A stretch of 64,000 nt of DNA from Romanomermis culicivorax (Eukaryota; Nematoda; Enoplea; Mermithida; Mermithidae), in contig CAWUHX010000263.1 of assembly GCA_963922205.1 (NCBI GenBank), positions 372,001 through 436,000 on the forward strand, in the 5' to 3' direction. Made by a program: the position numbers and the translations under genes. Shown here piece after piece: positions 23,232 to 34,639 of the stretch. The notes beneath the pieces are model-generated. The model ran no database searches. It saw only the letters and a program-made list of their open reading frames with translations, and was not told the origin of the DNA. The number at the start of each line of letters is the position of its first letter. Within the stretch, counting starts at the first letter, position 1.

Positions 23232-25081
23232 AATAAATAAATTCTGGCGATGTCAAGATGATAACATCCGACACTGGCTGAGCTTATAAACAACACAGAA
23301 GTTGTGGGCACATTGAATCAGATTTCGTTTATATCCGTAATAGTTTCATTTATCACACACCATTAGGAAACTGATCATCGAGAAAACTGAGGCGTTAATT
23401 TTGCTTACAGCAGCAAAAAGGGTGAAAAAACAATATATACGTGATGACACGACTCACTGCATAAAAACGAAAAAAAGAAGCACGTTTACGCCATGTATAC
23501 GCCGAATAGTTGATAAAATTGAAGTTATAAAACACAATGTCTACGAGGATTTAGCTTTGTCGCTATAAGTCAAAACAAAAGTGTGCCCGTAAATTCCCAT
23601 GTGCGGTAGTTATCGAACGGATCTGACATTCACTTTGAATGAGGTTGTAAATTTGTTGTGCTTATAGTAAACTGAAAACCAGAATTTTACGAGTTTTTGT
23701 CATTTTTTGATACATTTTCCTTCAACATATATCTATTGTGGTGCGAATATAATGGCTTGATGAATTTTTGCGAAACCGTCAAATATCCGCCAAGCTATAG
23801 TAGCGAAAGTAAGAAGTGCAGTCAAAGTCCCTATTGTCCAAGGGATTCCAGAACGAAAAATCAGTTTCGTGCAAAAGATATCGACACAGCTTTGTTCAAC
23901 GTGTTCTTTCGGGTGTCTGTTGTGATTTGGTTAGACCACCTCCGTGAATTTCGATTGGTCTCATTGAGAGACGTTTCAAGACACTTCATTCTGTGTTAGT
24001 CAGTGCTTCGTGAAATCATCTAAACGGTCTTTAATATCGTTTTTGGTTGAACAATTTGCATTGAAATGTCAAAAATAATATAATTTGTTATAAGAAACGC
24101 TATAATAACTAGTTTTTTATTTTTTTTGCGAAATTTTGACAGTCCCTTTAGCACCTTAGCAGGAGTGCCTACTGAAGAAATGTTTTATGCAGCCTTTCAG
24201 GAATGAAAAGTTGGAGTACTTTTTTCTGAGAAAATTATCACTTTTTTCCTTTGAGAAGTCAATTTTATTGATAGGTAAACTGTTGCTGACTCATCTGAGT
24301 ACTGCTGGACTAAAATTCACGAAGCTATCATATTCACACACAGTAGGTATATAATGAAAGAAAATACACCAAAAACGACGAAAAGCTTGTGCAGTAGATA
24401 CCGTAAGTATCTGCACAACCGAATTACACCATATAAATAAAAATATTTACTACGATTATGTAATGTTTCATTTCGCTAATCTTGTTTACTATTGTATTTT
24501 ATCTTGACGAATTCAATATTAAGACGAGAGAGCCGGTAATGTCATACATAGTTTTATTCTTTGTTGCTGACCACTGTAAATTATGGAACTTGACAAGTTT
24601 ACATGTTGTGTAATTAACCAACCAAAAAATCTTTTTAAAATTTTGCAAGTGATTTCAGGGAATGTAATGCCCCCGCCAATATTCAATAATCAAGCACGGA
24701 AAACACAGTCAAAATTCAAACGGTTCTGTCGAAGGTAATGGAAATTTCTTGCAAAACAACTTGTTTTACTCGAATTAGTTCACATGGAATATTTCAATAG
24801 TTGAGCAGTGATGCTCATGAGCTCATAAACAGTTGATCCTGATTTCGGAACTTGATGAACTAAACATAAACATAAGGAGTTCACTCATGAGACGTGGCCT
24901 GTGATTGAGCACATGATCTGTATCCTGCATTATTACACATTTGATGGACCAGAACCGTTTGGAGTTTGTTTTCATCTTGATGCGAAGTCTATTGGAGAGT
25001 GGTCACAGAGAGCGGGTTCAGTTACTGTTCACAAATTATTCAAGCAACATATACATTTCAATATGAACTGAATTAGAGTAA
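23232..25081. other. No gene seen
   Basis: A 100-codon frame at 23697-23999 shows no recognisable motif. Otherwise unremarkable AT-rich sequence. Confidence 0.4.
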
Positions 25082-26016
25082 AGCCCAATTCAGAAGTGAA
25101 AAAATTATAGGAATTTTATCGCCGACAGTCGCCGATTGTCGCTGATTCCGTATGAATTTCATCGACGACTGTTCCCGATTTTACTAATTCAGAAATGAAA
25201 AAATCCTAGGATTTTCGTCGTCGGCAGTCGCCGATTGTCGTCGATTTTAATCATAGAAATCGGGGTGAAATACAGGAAATAAAGCACTGTTCTATTTTTC
25301 AGGACTGTCGCCAAAATTGCTCGAGGCATCACAACGTTATTTTTAACATTGCCTAAACAATATAAAACCCCAAGAACATTCAGAGTGCATGTGTATACAA
25401 TCCACATGTGTGGAAAGAAAATTTTGTTTGGCTATTTTCAGGTGCAACCAAGCCTGTAGCCAGAAATTTTTTTCGGGGGGGGGGGGGCACATATTTTTTT
25501 CACTCAATTTACCATAAAATTGGCATTTCTGATTTGACCTTCTTTTTTCTGACTTGATTTGAAAAAAAACCAAAAGTTTTTTTGCCTTTTTTAACATTTC
25601 AAACGTTTTGGAGGGGCCATGGCCCCCCCAACCCTCCCTGTCTGCAGGCCTGGGTGCAACCGTAGGTTGTTTTCTTCGAGGGAAATATTTACACTCATTT
25701 TTTTAAAAATGTTATATTTTTTGATTATGTGGTTATTCGATGAACATCCATTCCCACCCAATGTCCCATTTTCCCCAATATTAAATAAAACTCCAGTTTC
25801 CACCAACAATGCATCAGTTCCTATTACTTGAACGTCCCGATTCCCCGAATACTGAATAACAGGACACTCTCGATTTCCCGATTCATTAATAAAATTTTAG
25901 AAACGGGCGCCGATTGTCGCCGATGAAATCCTAGGTATCGGCGACAGTCGACGAATCTGCCGATTACCGATTCATTCCATCGGCGACGGCTGGCGATTTT
26001 GCTTCTGAAATTGGCT
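25082..26016. mobile_element. PIF/Harbinger-like MITE, TSD TAA, with nested hAT MITE
   Basis: Left terminus AGCCCAATTCAGAAG and right terminus CTTCTGAAATTGGCT are inverted, flanked by TAA at 25079-25081 and 26017-26019. Both subterminal regions contain runs of GTCGCCGATTGTCGCC-like sequence. Length is 935 bp including the 204-bp hAT insertion. Like the element at 22156 it starts AGCC and has a TWA duplication, suggesting a related family. Confidence 0.85.
25449..25652. mobile_element. hAT-type MITE nested in the Harbinger-like MITE
   Basis: Termini are CAAGCCTG and, inverted, CAGGCCTG. Perfect 8-bp duplication GGTGCAAC at 25441-25448 and 25653-25660. The interior matches the reverse complement of 11147-11332. 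It contains a 14-G run and a GGGGCCATGGCCCC palindrome. Confidence 0.9.
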
Positions 26017-26089
26017 TAAGAATCATCAATGCTTTGAAAATCTTCTGTACTGAACTATAGGTGTGACTTTTGATTTTTGTGATCCATTT

Positions 26090-26156
26090 CTGATCTGACG
26101 TGATCTGATGCGATCTAATCGATCTGATGCGATCTAATCGATCTGATGTGATTGAA
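26090..26156. repeat. Short tandem repeat of GATCTGATGC/GATCTAATC
   Basis: Alternating GATCTGATGC and GATCTAATC phrases, about six units. Confidence 0.8.
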
Positions 26157-26314
26157 TCTTAATCCATTTGGTTTTTTCTTAAACCCGCAAGTCGAGCTAT
26201 AACTTATTCGCTTTAAAACGGCAGTCAGAAGGCCTACCAAAAAAGTACGTTCAATTTGGCAGATAATTTTTGTGGAGAGGAAAATTTTATACTGTACCGA
26301 AGAGAGGTATTTTC

Positions 26315-26957
26315 ATGTGAGCGATTCCCGAATGAGCGATTCCCAGCTGAGCTATTCCCAAGTGAGCGATTCTCAAGTGTGCGATTTCCAAGAGAGCGAT
26401 TCCCAAGTGAGTGAATTCCCAAGTGAGCGAATTCCCATTTAAGCGATTCCCATGCGAGTGATTCCCAATTGAGTGAAATCCCAAATGAGCGAATTCCCAA
26501 TTGAGCGATTCCCATGTGAGCGATTCCCATGTGAGCGATTCCCATGTGAGCGATTCCCATGTGAGCGATTCCCATGTGAGCGATTCCCAAGTGAGCGAAT
26601 TCCCAATTGAGCGAATTCCCTATTGGTCGATTCCAAACGAGCGATCAATAATGTAATAACACTTTCGTCATATTTTCCTTCTTTACCTTATATTTTTCTT
26701 TGTAAGTACTTCTTTTTTCTTTCGTTTTTTGTGTGTATTGCTCATGTTTTCGTTTATGTATGTTTCTACATTTTCATCTTTTGTCTGTGCTTTCTTTCAT
26801 TTTCTTCCTTCTCGTCATCTAATTATTTCGTTTTTTGCTCATGATACAATACATTACGAGCTGTCATTTTTGTTCAGTTCGGCATGCTTGGGTCTTTCAT
26901 CGTATAAGTGTGAAGATCTTCATAAAAAATATAAACAAAAGAACGAACGAATTAAAG
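26315..26957 (+). mobile_element. Foldback element, left arm (15-bp minisatellite plus unique part)
   Basis: The outer part (26315-26645) is a 15-bp minisatellite of GAGCGATTCCCATGT-type units, with five or six nearly identical ones at 26505-26594. The inner part (26646-26957) is unique T-rich sequence whose reverse complement occurs at 43212-43480 (for example AATACATTACGAGCTGTCAT against the sequence near 43264-43285). The two arms thus form a foldback element of about 1.2 kb into which the LTR retrotransposon inserted near the centre. No transposase was seen. Confidence 0.8.
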
Positions 26958-26961
26958 AAAG
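26958..26961. repeat. Target-site duplication AAAG (left)
   Basis: AAAG directly before the 5' LTR is repeated directly after the 3' LTR at 43208-43211. A 4-bp duplication is usual for Gypsy-type integrases. Confidence 0.85.
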
Positions 26962-28428
26962 TGTCACGTGCCGCTCAATTCTCCAACGTCACGTGATCCC
27001 GATCATGCCGACATTTTGTTATTTTTCATGTTTCGATTATTACTCGATCATGCTTTTGTTTATTTCATTTTTACACATACATTTTGTGTTCGTTTTTATA
27101 TTTTCATGCATTTCTATGTTTCGTTTTGTTGTATTTTTATTTCTTTACAAACGCGGGCTACAGTAGGCCCTTTAGCTAAAAACGTCCGCCAGTCGTGCTC
27201 CACGAGCACATGGCTATTTTTGGTGTGCTCAGGCACCTCTTATCATCAAAATTAGCGTCGTTTTTGTTACGCAAAGACGACTAGCTAAGAAGTTTTAGCT
27301 AAAGACGTTCATATGCTTAGCATAGGCACTGCAGCCGGCCTCAGTGCTAAACGCATGTGAATGAAAAAATGTCTATGTGCTCATAGGCATCTTCTGCATC
27401 GCGTCTAGCTGCAGAAGTTAGCTTGAGCGCCGAGAAACTCCGCCCAAGCTGCAGCTGTAGCCAAACATGTCCTTAAAAGGACATGTTTCTTTAGTTTTTC
27501 GCTCATTCTTGGGTTCACCAAGCTTTCGTCTGGTTGTAACTCCGCGTCCGCCGCTCTTCGTCGAATTTGCATATTTTTATTGTACACCCGTGCGTCCGCC
27601 GCCTTACTACCAATAAATTTGCATAAATTTACCCGTGTTCACTGCGTCCGCCGCTTACCGCCTACAGTACCCCGCTGCCCATCAGTGCCAGGTGTCCGAC
27701 CGCCCCGGTTCGTGAATTAAACGTTGGAGTTTCGCCTCCCGCTCGCTCCCCCGCGCCGCCGCTCACTCTCGCTCGCCGCCTAGGACGTTTGAGGATCGCA
27801 TCCCCCGCTCCCAGTGCCAGAAGACCGAAAGCATCCAGGGACTTGCCGCCCGGTGCGTCGTAATCGCTTGAGAAACAGGACTAGGTGAGTCTTCTCAGGG
27901 GATTATTGTTATTTGTGGGTTATTTGTTGGGAAATCCTTCCTAAGTCGGTTTCCCAAGGTTTCCACAGATAAGTAGGGCCTCCACCTCTCAGGTTCGGGC
28001 TAAAAGGGGCTGTCTGGTTCATAATCGGGTCCCACAAACTGGGTCATTTTACGGGTGACCCTGTCCCCACTCTCACTGAGTAGGACTCGGGGATTGTTGC
28101 ACCTAGCCTGGCAGCGTTGTCCATTACCCTACAGCAAGACCCCAAGGACAACACAAGAGAACCAACTATAGATCTCTCTATAGCCACCATTTGCCAGGTT
28201 AGGCCCCAACGCCAACTTGGGAAGCCTGGGGAAAATGCCAGTATCCATCAGGAGTCACAGCCTATTACTCACTGTAATAGGATCAATCTGATATGGTTCA
28301 CCATCAATGTGACATCTAAAACACGGTATTACCTGATGAGATACCCAAACCTCCCCAGCTCTCCCAAATCCACATGTCATACACGATCCAGGCGTAAAAA
28401 TGTGACATGGATGGCGCAATATGTGACA
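26962..28428 (+). repeat. 5' LTR (1467 bp)
   Basis: Begins TGTCACGTGCC and ends ATATGTGACA. Features are two CACGTG E-boxes near the start (26965-26970, 26990-26995), a 12-bp-stem perfect hairpin at 27463-27488, and AATAAA at 27612-27617 as likely poly(A) signal. Small open frames inside the LTR are not genes. Confidence 0.95.
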
Positions 28429-28440
28429 TGGCGAGGCTGG
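28429..28440 (+). promoter_or_regulatory. Putative primer-binding site
   Basis: TGGCGAGGCTGG follows the 5' LTR immediately and begins with TGG, complementary to a tRNA 3' CCA end. The tRNA species was not identified. Confidence 0.55.
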
Positions 28441-29428
28441 AAAATCGACCTTAAGTCTGGCACTCGCCCTTAAGTGCAAAAAACTTTACCCTTGGGTCAG
28501 AACTACCCCCAGGTCGGGTCAATTCCCATTTTAAGTCGGACAAGCCCCCTTAAAATCGGGTACTAGCCATCCAATAAGTCGGAGACCCCCCCAAATTCGG
28601 GTTTACTGCCTAATGGGTCGGGAATGCCCCTTATTTCGGATTACCGCTACCGTAGGTCGGATACCTCCCCTCAAGCCGCGTATTATTACTGTAAGTCGGA
28701 ATCTTTCCCCGTGCCACCGAGAGTTATTACTGTAGGTCGGGAATTTATCCCTGAACATCGAATTTAATGACTGTAAGATGGGATTTGCCCTTACGAGTGA
28801 TTTAAATGTGATCTATATATGTAAATAATTATCTCATGCGTGTGTATAACCCCCTATGAGTAATAAATCCCCCCTGAGTCGAGTTATTTATCCTCAGAGT
28901 CGAGTTATGTGTCCCAGAGTTGAGTTATATATCGAGTATTCTGTATTTCTCCTCTGATTCATTCTGTACATTCCACATCCTTAATCTGTGTTGTAAACTA
29001 CCTTATCTGTCTCTTTTACCTTATTCCCCCCCTTCTCTAATCCTAGGTGGTATACTGTAGCCCTCCGGGTGGGTGCCATTACAGTACGCCTATGCCCATT
29101 CCCGTACTGTAACTACAGTATACCCATACGCGGGTACTGGTATCACAGCGGTAGGGGTTTACGGCCTCTCCTGACTGTTGGGGGTCCGTGACCCCCTGAT
29201 ACCGTACACCCTCCACGTATGATTCTGGACGTCGTACGTGGCTGCGATTTGTTAATTGTGTACAGTATTTTTGTCTGTCGGCGGAAACCGTCGGAATTGC
29301 TCACTTTTCCAGCCCCAAAATTTTCCATTTACTGTTTACACACTTAACACGCGTATGTCCATATATCGTATTCCCCTTCTTTGGTTGTCTTCCACTCCAA
29401 TTCTTTCCTCAGGTCATCTGAGCGGTGT

Positions 29429-29464
<36 letters not shown>

Positions 29465-32083
29465 CTGTTTTTCTGATACCACTGCTACAGTATGACCCCT
29501 TACGTAAGTTTCTCTCTCTTTCTCATTTCTACTTACTGTAAGGTCTCTGTTTCTTCTATTCTCCGGTTGTTGCATCTCGAACATAGACTTTACGGGTCAT
29601 GCTCTTTGACGTCAGCAACAACAATGTTACGGGTTGTTGTTGTTGTGTGGTTCAGCCCCACGGATGCAACCACCGAAGTCTGCAACAGCCGCTTCACTTG
29701 CTGTTGCTTTGAGGGGTGGGTAGCCCTCCGGGTTCTACTCCTGACGTCAGCAACCGACATTACGTGTTGTTGTTTAAGTTAACACTCCAGCAGTAATGAC
29801 TTCTGACGTCTGCAACAGGTGAAGCCTACGTTGTTGTAACAGGTTCGGCTGGTTCTCTGCACCCCATCTGTGACGTCAGCAATGGTGACGCACCGTGTCA
29901 CTATTCAAAGATGTGCAGGTCTTACGGGTGCCACATCTGACGTCTGCAACAACTGCATCTCATGTCATTGACTTAAGGTATCGGACCCTCGGTTCCACCT
30001 TTTGACATCAGCAACGACAACACCATGTGTTACTGTATACAGATAGTTGGCTTCAGGGCCCTATCGCTGACGTCAGCAATGACAATGTATCATGTTCTCG
30101 CAGCAGGAATTGAGATTACATGATCCTATTTCTGACGTCCGCAACGGTAACATTACGTGCTACTGCAGGGGTTCTGTTGGCCTTAGGCACTCACCCCTGG
30201 CGTCTGCAACTGCGACATGGTACTTGAATACTCTTATCCCAGGCACCTGCAGTCAGCACCAAGGTCATGCGTTGGTTCATACCCCCACCTTTTGACGTCA
30301 GCACCAGGTTACTGTCGGCCCTATGAGTATTCCACTTGAGTTGTAGGTGGTTGCTGGCGCATGGTCCTATCACCTACCTCTCTTGTCCTAGGGTTGTGTG
30401 TGTCTGGGGGCTGATGCCTGGGAAACATCAGTCCACATATATACACCACCTGAGATGCTCACTAGCCTGCGTACTGATCAGGTTGTCCGCCCGGGTAGCG
30501 GCACTGTTGATCAGCACGTGGCTGTTCTCAAGCTTTAACTGCAGGTTTGAACGAGTTACACTCGGCCTCAGCTGGGTTGGTTGTCTGACTCGTGCAGGCA
30601 GCAGGCATTTGCAGTCGGTACTGCCTGTGTCTGACGTCCGCAAGAGTTCGGCAATCTTCTTGTAAATTTCTTATCTAAATTCACTCATTCTCTTTCATCT
30701 CATCGAGCTGTCATACATAGATCTTCTTTAGTGTCCCCGCCGTAGTGGTTCCCAAGGGACCGCGGCACAGCCTCCGGTTGGGCCTAGAGTGTATAGGACC
30801 CCCTGTCATATTTCATTCACTCGAACGCCTTCGTTAACTGGCTTAACGATGCCCGCGCTAGAGTCGCCACTGACCCAGAGTCCGCCTCCGCGGTCCACCC
30901 CTGTTAGTCATGTAAAGTAGTAGGCACCGTTGAGTCCGCCTCAGCGAAGGTATTGAGTACGCCTCGATACATATTTTACACTCATATTCAATCAGGGACA
31001 CCTTGTACCCGTGATCCCTTAGATGTTTTCGGGTGCGCCCTCAAAACATCCAGAGTAATTCATTTTAACTGACTGAGTGTGTCAGAATAGCACCCTTGGT
31101 ACCCGTGCTCCTTCCCTCTTCTACTGTGTGACCTGCGAACCTCACTTCATCTCAGTGATCGGCAAACCCGGCCACCAGCTGTACATAATACTCCTGGAGA
31201 GTGTCCGTTCTGTTCGGAATGCGGGCTCCCGTTTCGGACACGGCTGTAAGTTACTTGCGAATGTCGTCCAACACGGAACCTCCTGTATAGTCCATCTCAC
31301 TATGCAGAGATCGCAATCGCTCCTGGCGAGTGAGGCCCGTTGTGGAACTGCAGGACCCCTTTGTGTAACTGGGTTTGTAAATTAGTTTTGTCCCTATTTA
31401 TTGCTCCCTTTTAAGTTCACTTTCAGTTGACCCCATCCTTTTCACCTTATGCCACTTTATGCGCTACTCCTGGTGAGTAGGATCTTGCCAGCCACGAGTC
31501 CGCCTCGCCCCAAGGTTTGTAAACTAGTACAGCGGTCGAACCTCCAGGAAAAATCCCTCCTGAGCGGGTTCATCCGTCATCTTATTTTTCGGCAGGAAAA
31601 ACCGCCTCTTCTCCCCTCTTATCGCTGATCATCCGTCCACTTCAGCTATTGCCATTGCCGGGTCCAGGCCCCAACTCTACATTTTCGGTCGGGATCGATT
31701 CCCCCATACCTCAGGCCATGCCTCTGTCCATCACGGGCGACCAGATAAATTCCCTTCTGCGTCACCCTGATGTACTCTGATCTTACATCTTATAATCCTA
31801 TTCCATTCTAGCTCCCTTTTCGTGGTCGCTAGTCTTAAGCTAAATCAAGTTTACGTCACAAACGCCGTCACGCACGCGTTTCCCGAATTCACGCGCTCTT
31901 TCGCCGCGAATTCAAAAGTAGTACTCACTTTCATTCTACACAATAGAGACACCCCGTCGTTCCTGCCGTCTCAGTACCCAGCCTGTACAGACCAGTGAGC
32001 CACTCTCTATCCAATTTGACTTAATTGGTTCACGGGCAAGGACGTCTGTTCTAACCACCTTACGGGAAAACGAACCCTCGGAC
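28441..32083 (+). other. Long non-coding leader of the LTR element
   Basis: 3.6 kb without a convincing gene. It begins with a degenerate array of GTCGG/TCGGG phrases every 30 bp or so (28448-28790), then T-rich sequence with a 31-bp poly(A) (29430-29460), then the TGACGTCA-type site array (29607-30639), then sequence with AGTCCGCCTC repeats (about 30860-30980 and 31495). Confidence 0.7.
29607..30639 (+). promoter_or_regulatory. Array of about 11 TGACGTCA-like (CRE/bZIP-type) sites
   Basis: TGACGTCA or one-base variants followed by GCAAC occur at 29607, 29742, 29804, 29871, 29938, 30003, 30068, 30133, 30293 and 30632, with a weaker one (GGCGTCTGCAAC) at about 30199. Most are 60-70 bp apart. 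The core is the palindrome bound by CREB/ATF-type bZIP proteins. The regularity also fits a decayed tandem repeat with a conserved core. Whether it acts in transcription or in RNA form cannot be told from sequence. Confidence 0.6.
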
Positions 32084-33835
32084 ATGAAGTCGGAAGCTGA
32101 TCTCCCTTCACAGATCGAGAACAAAGTCCAGGCAGCATTTGAGAATGCTCTTGGACCCCTCAACCAAAAGTTAGAGGCCATGAATGGTCGGAGGCACCCT
32201 CCCGTGTCCAGCTTTATGGCCCCTCCCACCTTCTCCCGTGCTTTTGGTGAGTCTATCACTGATTTTATGTCGCATCTTACTCATTTCTTTACACTCCAGG
32301 GTGTAAGCGAAACGGATCATGCGTATAAAATCGCCTTTCTGGAGTCATGCCTCACGGGTCCTGCTCTTGCCTCCTACCGAGACTTTAGCAGCAGCACTCC
32401 GATACCTACCCGCTACGAAGAGTTTACGGCTTTTCTACGGAGAGATTTTCCGGTAGGGCGCGACTCTGACCTGCATCAGCAGCTGATCCAAGATCGACTG
32501 CAGAAGCCGACAGAGTCCGCGATAGTCTACCTTGAGCACCTCAAGAGACTATCCAGGGTAGCGTATCCAGATCTCGCGACGGATGTCCGAGATTCTATCA
32601 TCAAACCTATCTTCCTGCGAGGACTGAAGCCGGTCCTCCGAGATAGTATCAAGTTTAGGGAGTTCACGACTCTTGAAGAGACACTCAAGGCAGCCTGTTA
32701 CGCAGAATCCCAAATCTTTCGGGACGAGATCCGGTACACTGCTCCATCTAACGCCGTTTTCTCTTCAGAACCTAAACACGCCGGATATAATCCCGATATG
32801 CCTAACAGAAGCGCAAACGGTCGTCAGAGCAACGCTCCAACGTCGTCATCCTCCGCCGATGAGGTTCGCCGCTTGAAACAGGAAATGGCCAGGCTCACGG
32901 CCCACGTAGCAAAGCTCACGGCCCAGCAACGTGCACCCGCGCCAATCCAACAGATGCCGCCTCCACAGCCGTCGACACCAAATCAGTCCGCCGGGCGACG
33001 CTCGTCGGGAGCACACCTTCAAACGTGCTCCTTCCACGGACTGTGTACACATAGCGACGCCGACTGCCGGGCCCAGCGTCCCACCGGTGCGGCTCCCGGT
33101 AACAACGCCGCTAACGGTGGTCGCTGTTATTTTTGCCGTACACGTGCCCACCCCACGGACCGATGTGATAGGCCATGCCCTCATTGTCGTCAAGTGCGAG
33201 TGCACCGATCAACTGCCTGTCCGCAGCGCAATCCGGCAAACACGGGTGAGAATGTCTACCAAGATACTGGTTATTCTTCCCAGGGGACAAATGTGTATCA
33301 TCAGAGAAGTGGTTATCACCCTCCTAACGGGATGGGAAACCAATATCGGCAGCCCATACGTCGCAACAACGCCGTTGGGGCTACCGATGGCCCTCCTCAT
33401 CCAGATCCTCTTGACCTGGATGATGAGGCACTTGCTGAACACCTGACAGATTCTTCACAACAGTGTTATCCTGTCTGTGTAATCAGTATTGGATTTTCAG
33501 TGGTCCAAGCAGCCCATGTACCCGTACCGATGAATGTATCGGACATACCGCTGCCACCACCACCACCAAAGTATGCGATGCCGGTCACTCTGGACCTCTC
33601 GATGACACCGCAGTTTGTTGGCCACGCTAACATCCTCGCATCGTATCACATTCCTAAAATTAAGACTGCCGAGCCAGCTCCAGCCGCGAATACGACGTCT
33701 TCGGCGCCACCGGCCCGCATCGTCCCTCCAGGACCACCGCCTTCGATCCCCACGGATTCGGCTACGGAAGTCCTCGACCAGGTCGAGCCCATGAATTTGT
33801 CAGGTATACTACCTTCTTCTTCAGGTGATCCTAGA
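32084..33835 (+). CDS. gag: Gag: capsid and nucleocapsid region
   Basis: The frame opens at ATG 32084. Residues about 40-225 have the retrotransposon Gag (capsid) pattern, including FLESCLTGPALASYRDF, YEEFTAFLRRDF and IVYLEHLKRLSRVAYPDL. A Pro/Gln-rich spacer and a short Leu/Lys coiled stretch (EVRRLKQEMARLTAHV) follow. The nucleocapsid carries a zinc knuckle CYFCRTRAHPTDRC (CX2CX4HX4C, Cys348-Cys361), a second CPHCRQVRVHRSTAC with one extra residue in the loop, and an imperfect CSFHGLCTHSDADC upstream. It then becomes Pro-rich. The open frame continues to 35146, but from about 33835 it is out of register with the coding-like frame, so I end Gag here. It should form the particle and bind the genomic RNA. 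Confidence 0.85.
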
Positions 33836-34626
33836 GTAGGAACCAGAAATCTATCTCAGTCCACGACTCTATCGATTTCTTGTTCACAGCGCCATCGCCC
33901 GTCCAAGACGCGATGTTGGCCATCTGGTCAGTTGACCTGGCCAAGAAATACCCGCATTTGCCGTGGACTCTGCTCAACGAGCCATCGCATGTCGAAGCGC
34001 TCACGGCCGCCGACGTCGTGCTTGCAGCACCCGTCTCGATGCGACTCTTACGACCCGACGTCGCCCGACGGGCACTCGAGTTCATTGCCAATGGGACTAT
34101 TACAATCTCGCCCCTCGAGAAGTTCTAATTGGACGGGGAGCCATCCTCGCCTTCAGTCGATGCCGTCCGCCGAGCAGTCGAACAGGCCAGTCGGATCCTC
34201 CTGCCTGCTGTCGCCGCTACATCACCGGCAGCAGCGCCACCTGTTGCCGCGACATCCCCAACAAAAATGGACATTACTGTTTCCTCCCCCCCGGCCAAGG
34301 AACCCGCAAATGGTCCAACACTGTCGGCAACAGCCCAAAATACATCGTCGGCAACAGCCCAAGTCAAATCGCCGGCGCCAGCCCAAACGACATCTCCGAC
34401 CGCTGCGACCAAGTCGCCCGTCGTCGAACACATGGCCATCGACGAGACCTTACGTCCGGTTAACGAAGATGTCAGCATCGTTGAGGAATCTCCGTTCCCA
34501 ACGGCAGTCGCCCCACGGTCGCCAAAAATCGGTATCCTCCGGGAAATCCACCCGTGCGGTGGATTGGTCCTCGATTTCCCCGGCCAGGAGCCAATTTCGT
34601 CCGACAGCGACGAAGAAGAAATCTGA
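33836..34626 (+). pseudogene. Gag C-terminal continuation in another frame, with a stop
   Basis: The coding-like frame here is shifted relative to Gag. It reads FLFTAPSPVQDAMLAIWSV, then ALEFIANGTITI up to TAA at 34126-34128, then a long Ala/Pro/Thr-rich stretch and an acidic end SSDSDEEEI before TGA at 34624-34626. Composition suggests a single disordered Gag tail interrupted by one stop and joined to Gag by a frame change. It could alternatively be a separate small ORF beginning after the Gag stop. Function unknown. Confidence 0.5.
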
Positions 34627-34639
34627 CACTGCCCCTCAG

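Noticed and set aside
26234-26648. Minus-strand repeat proteins such as MGIAHMGIAH
   Set aside because: The 15-bp minisatellite is a multiple of three, so it stays open in several frames; no other coding sign.
28117-28473. 118-codon frame at the end of the 5' LTR (and its copy at 42896)
   Set aside because: It lies within the LTR and crosses its boundary; no motif; it repeats only because LTRs are duplicated.
30336-30665. 109-codon frame in the leader
   Set aside because: No motif, not in the register of any element protein, overlaps the TGACGTCA array.
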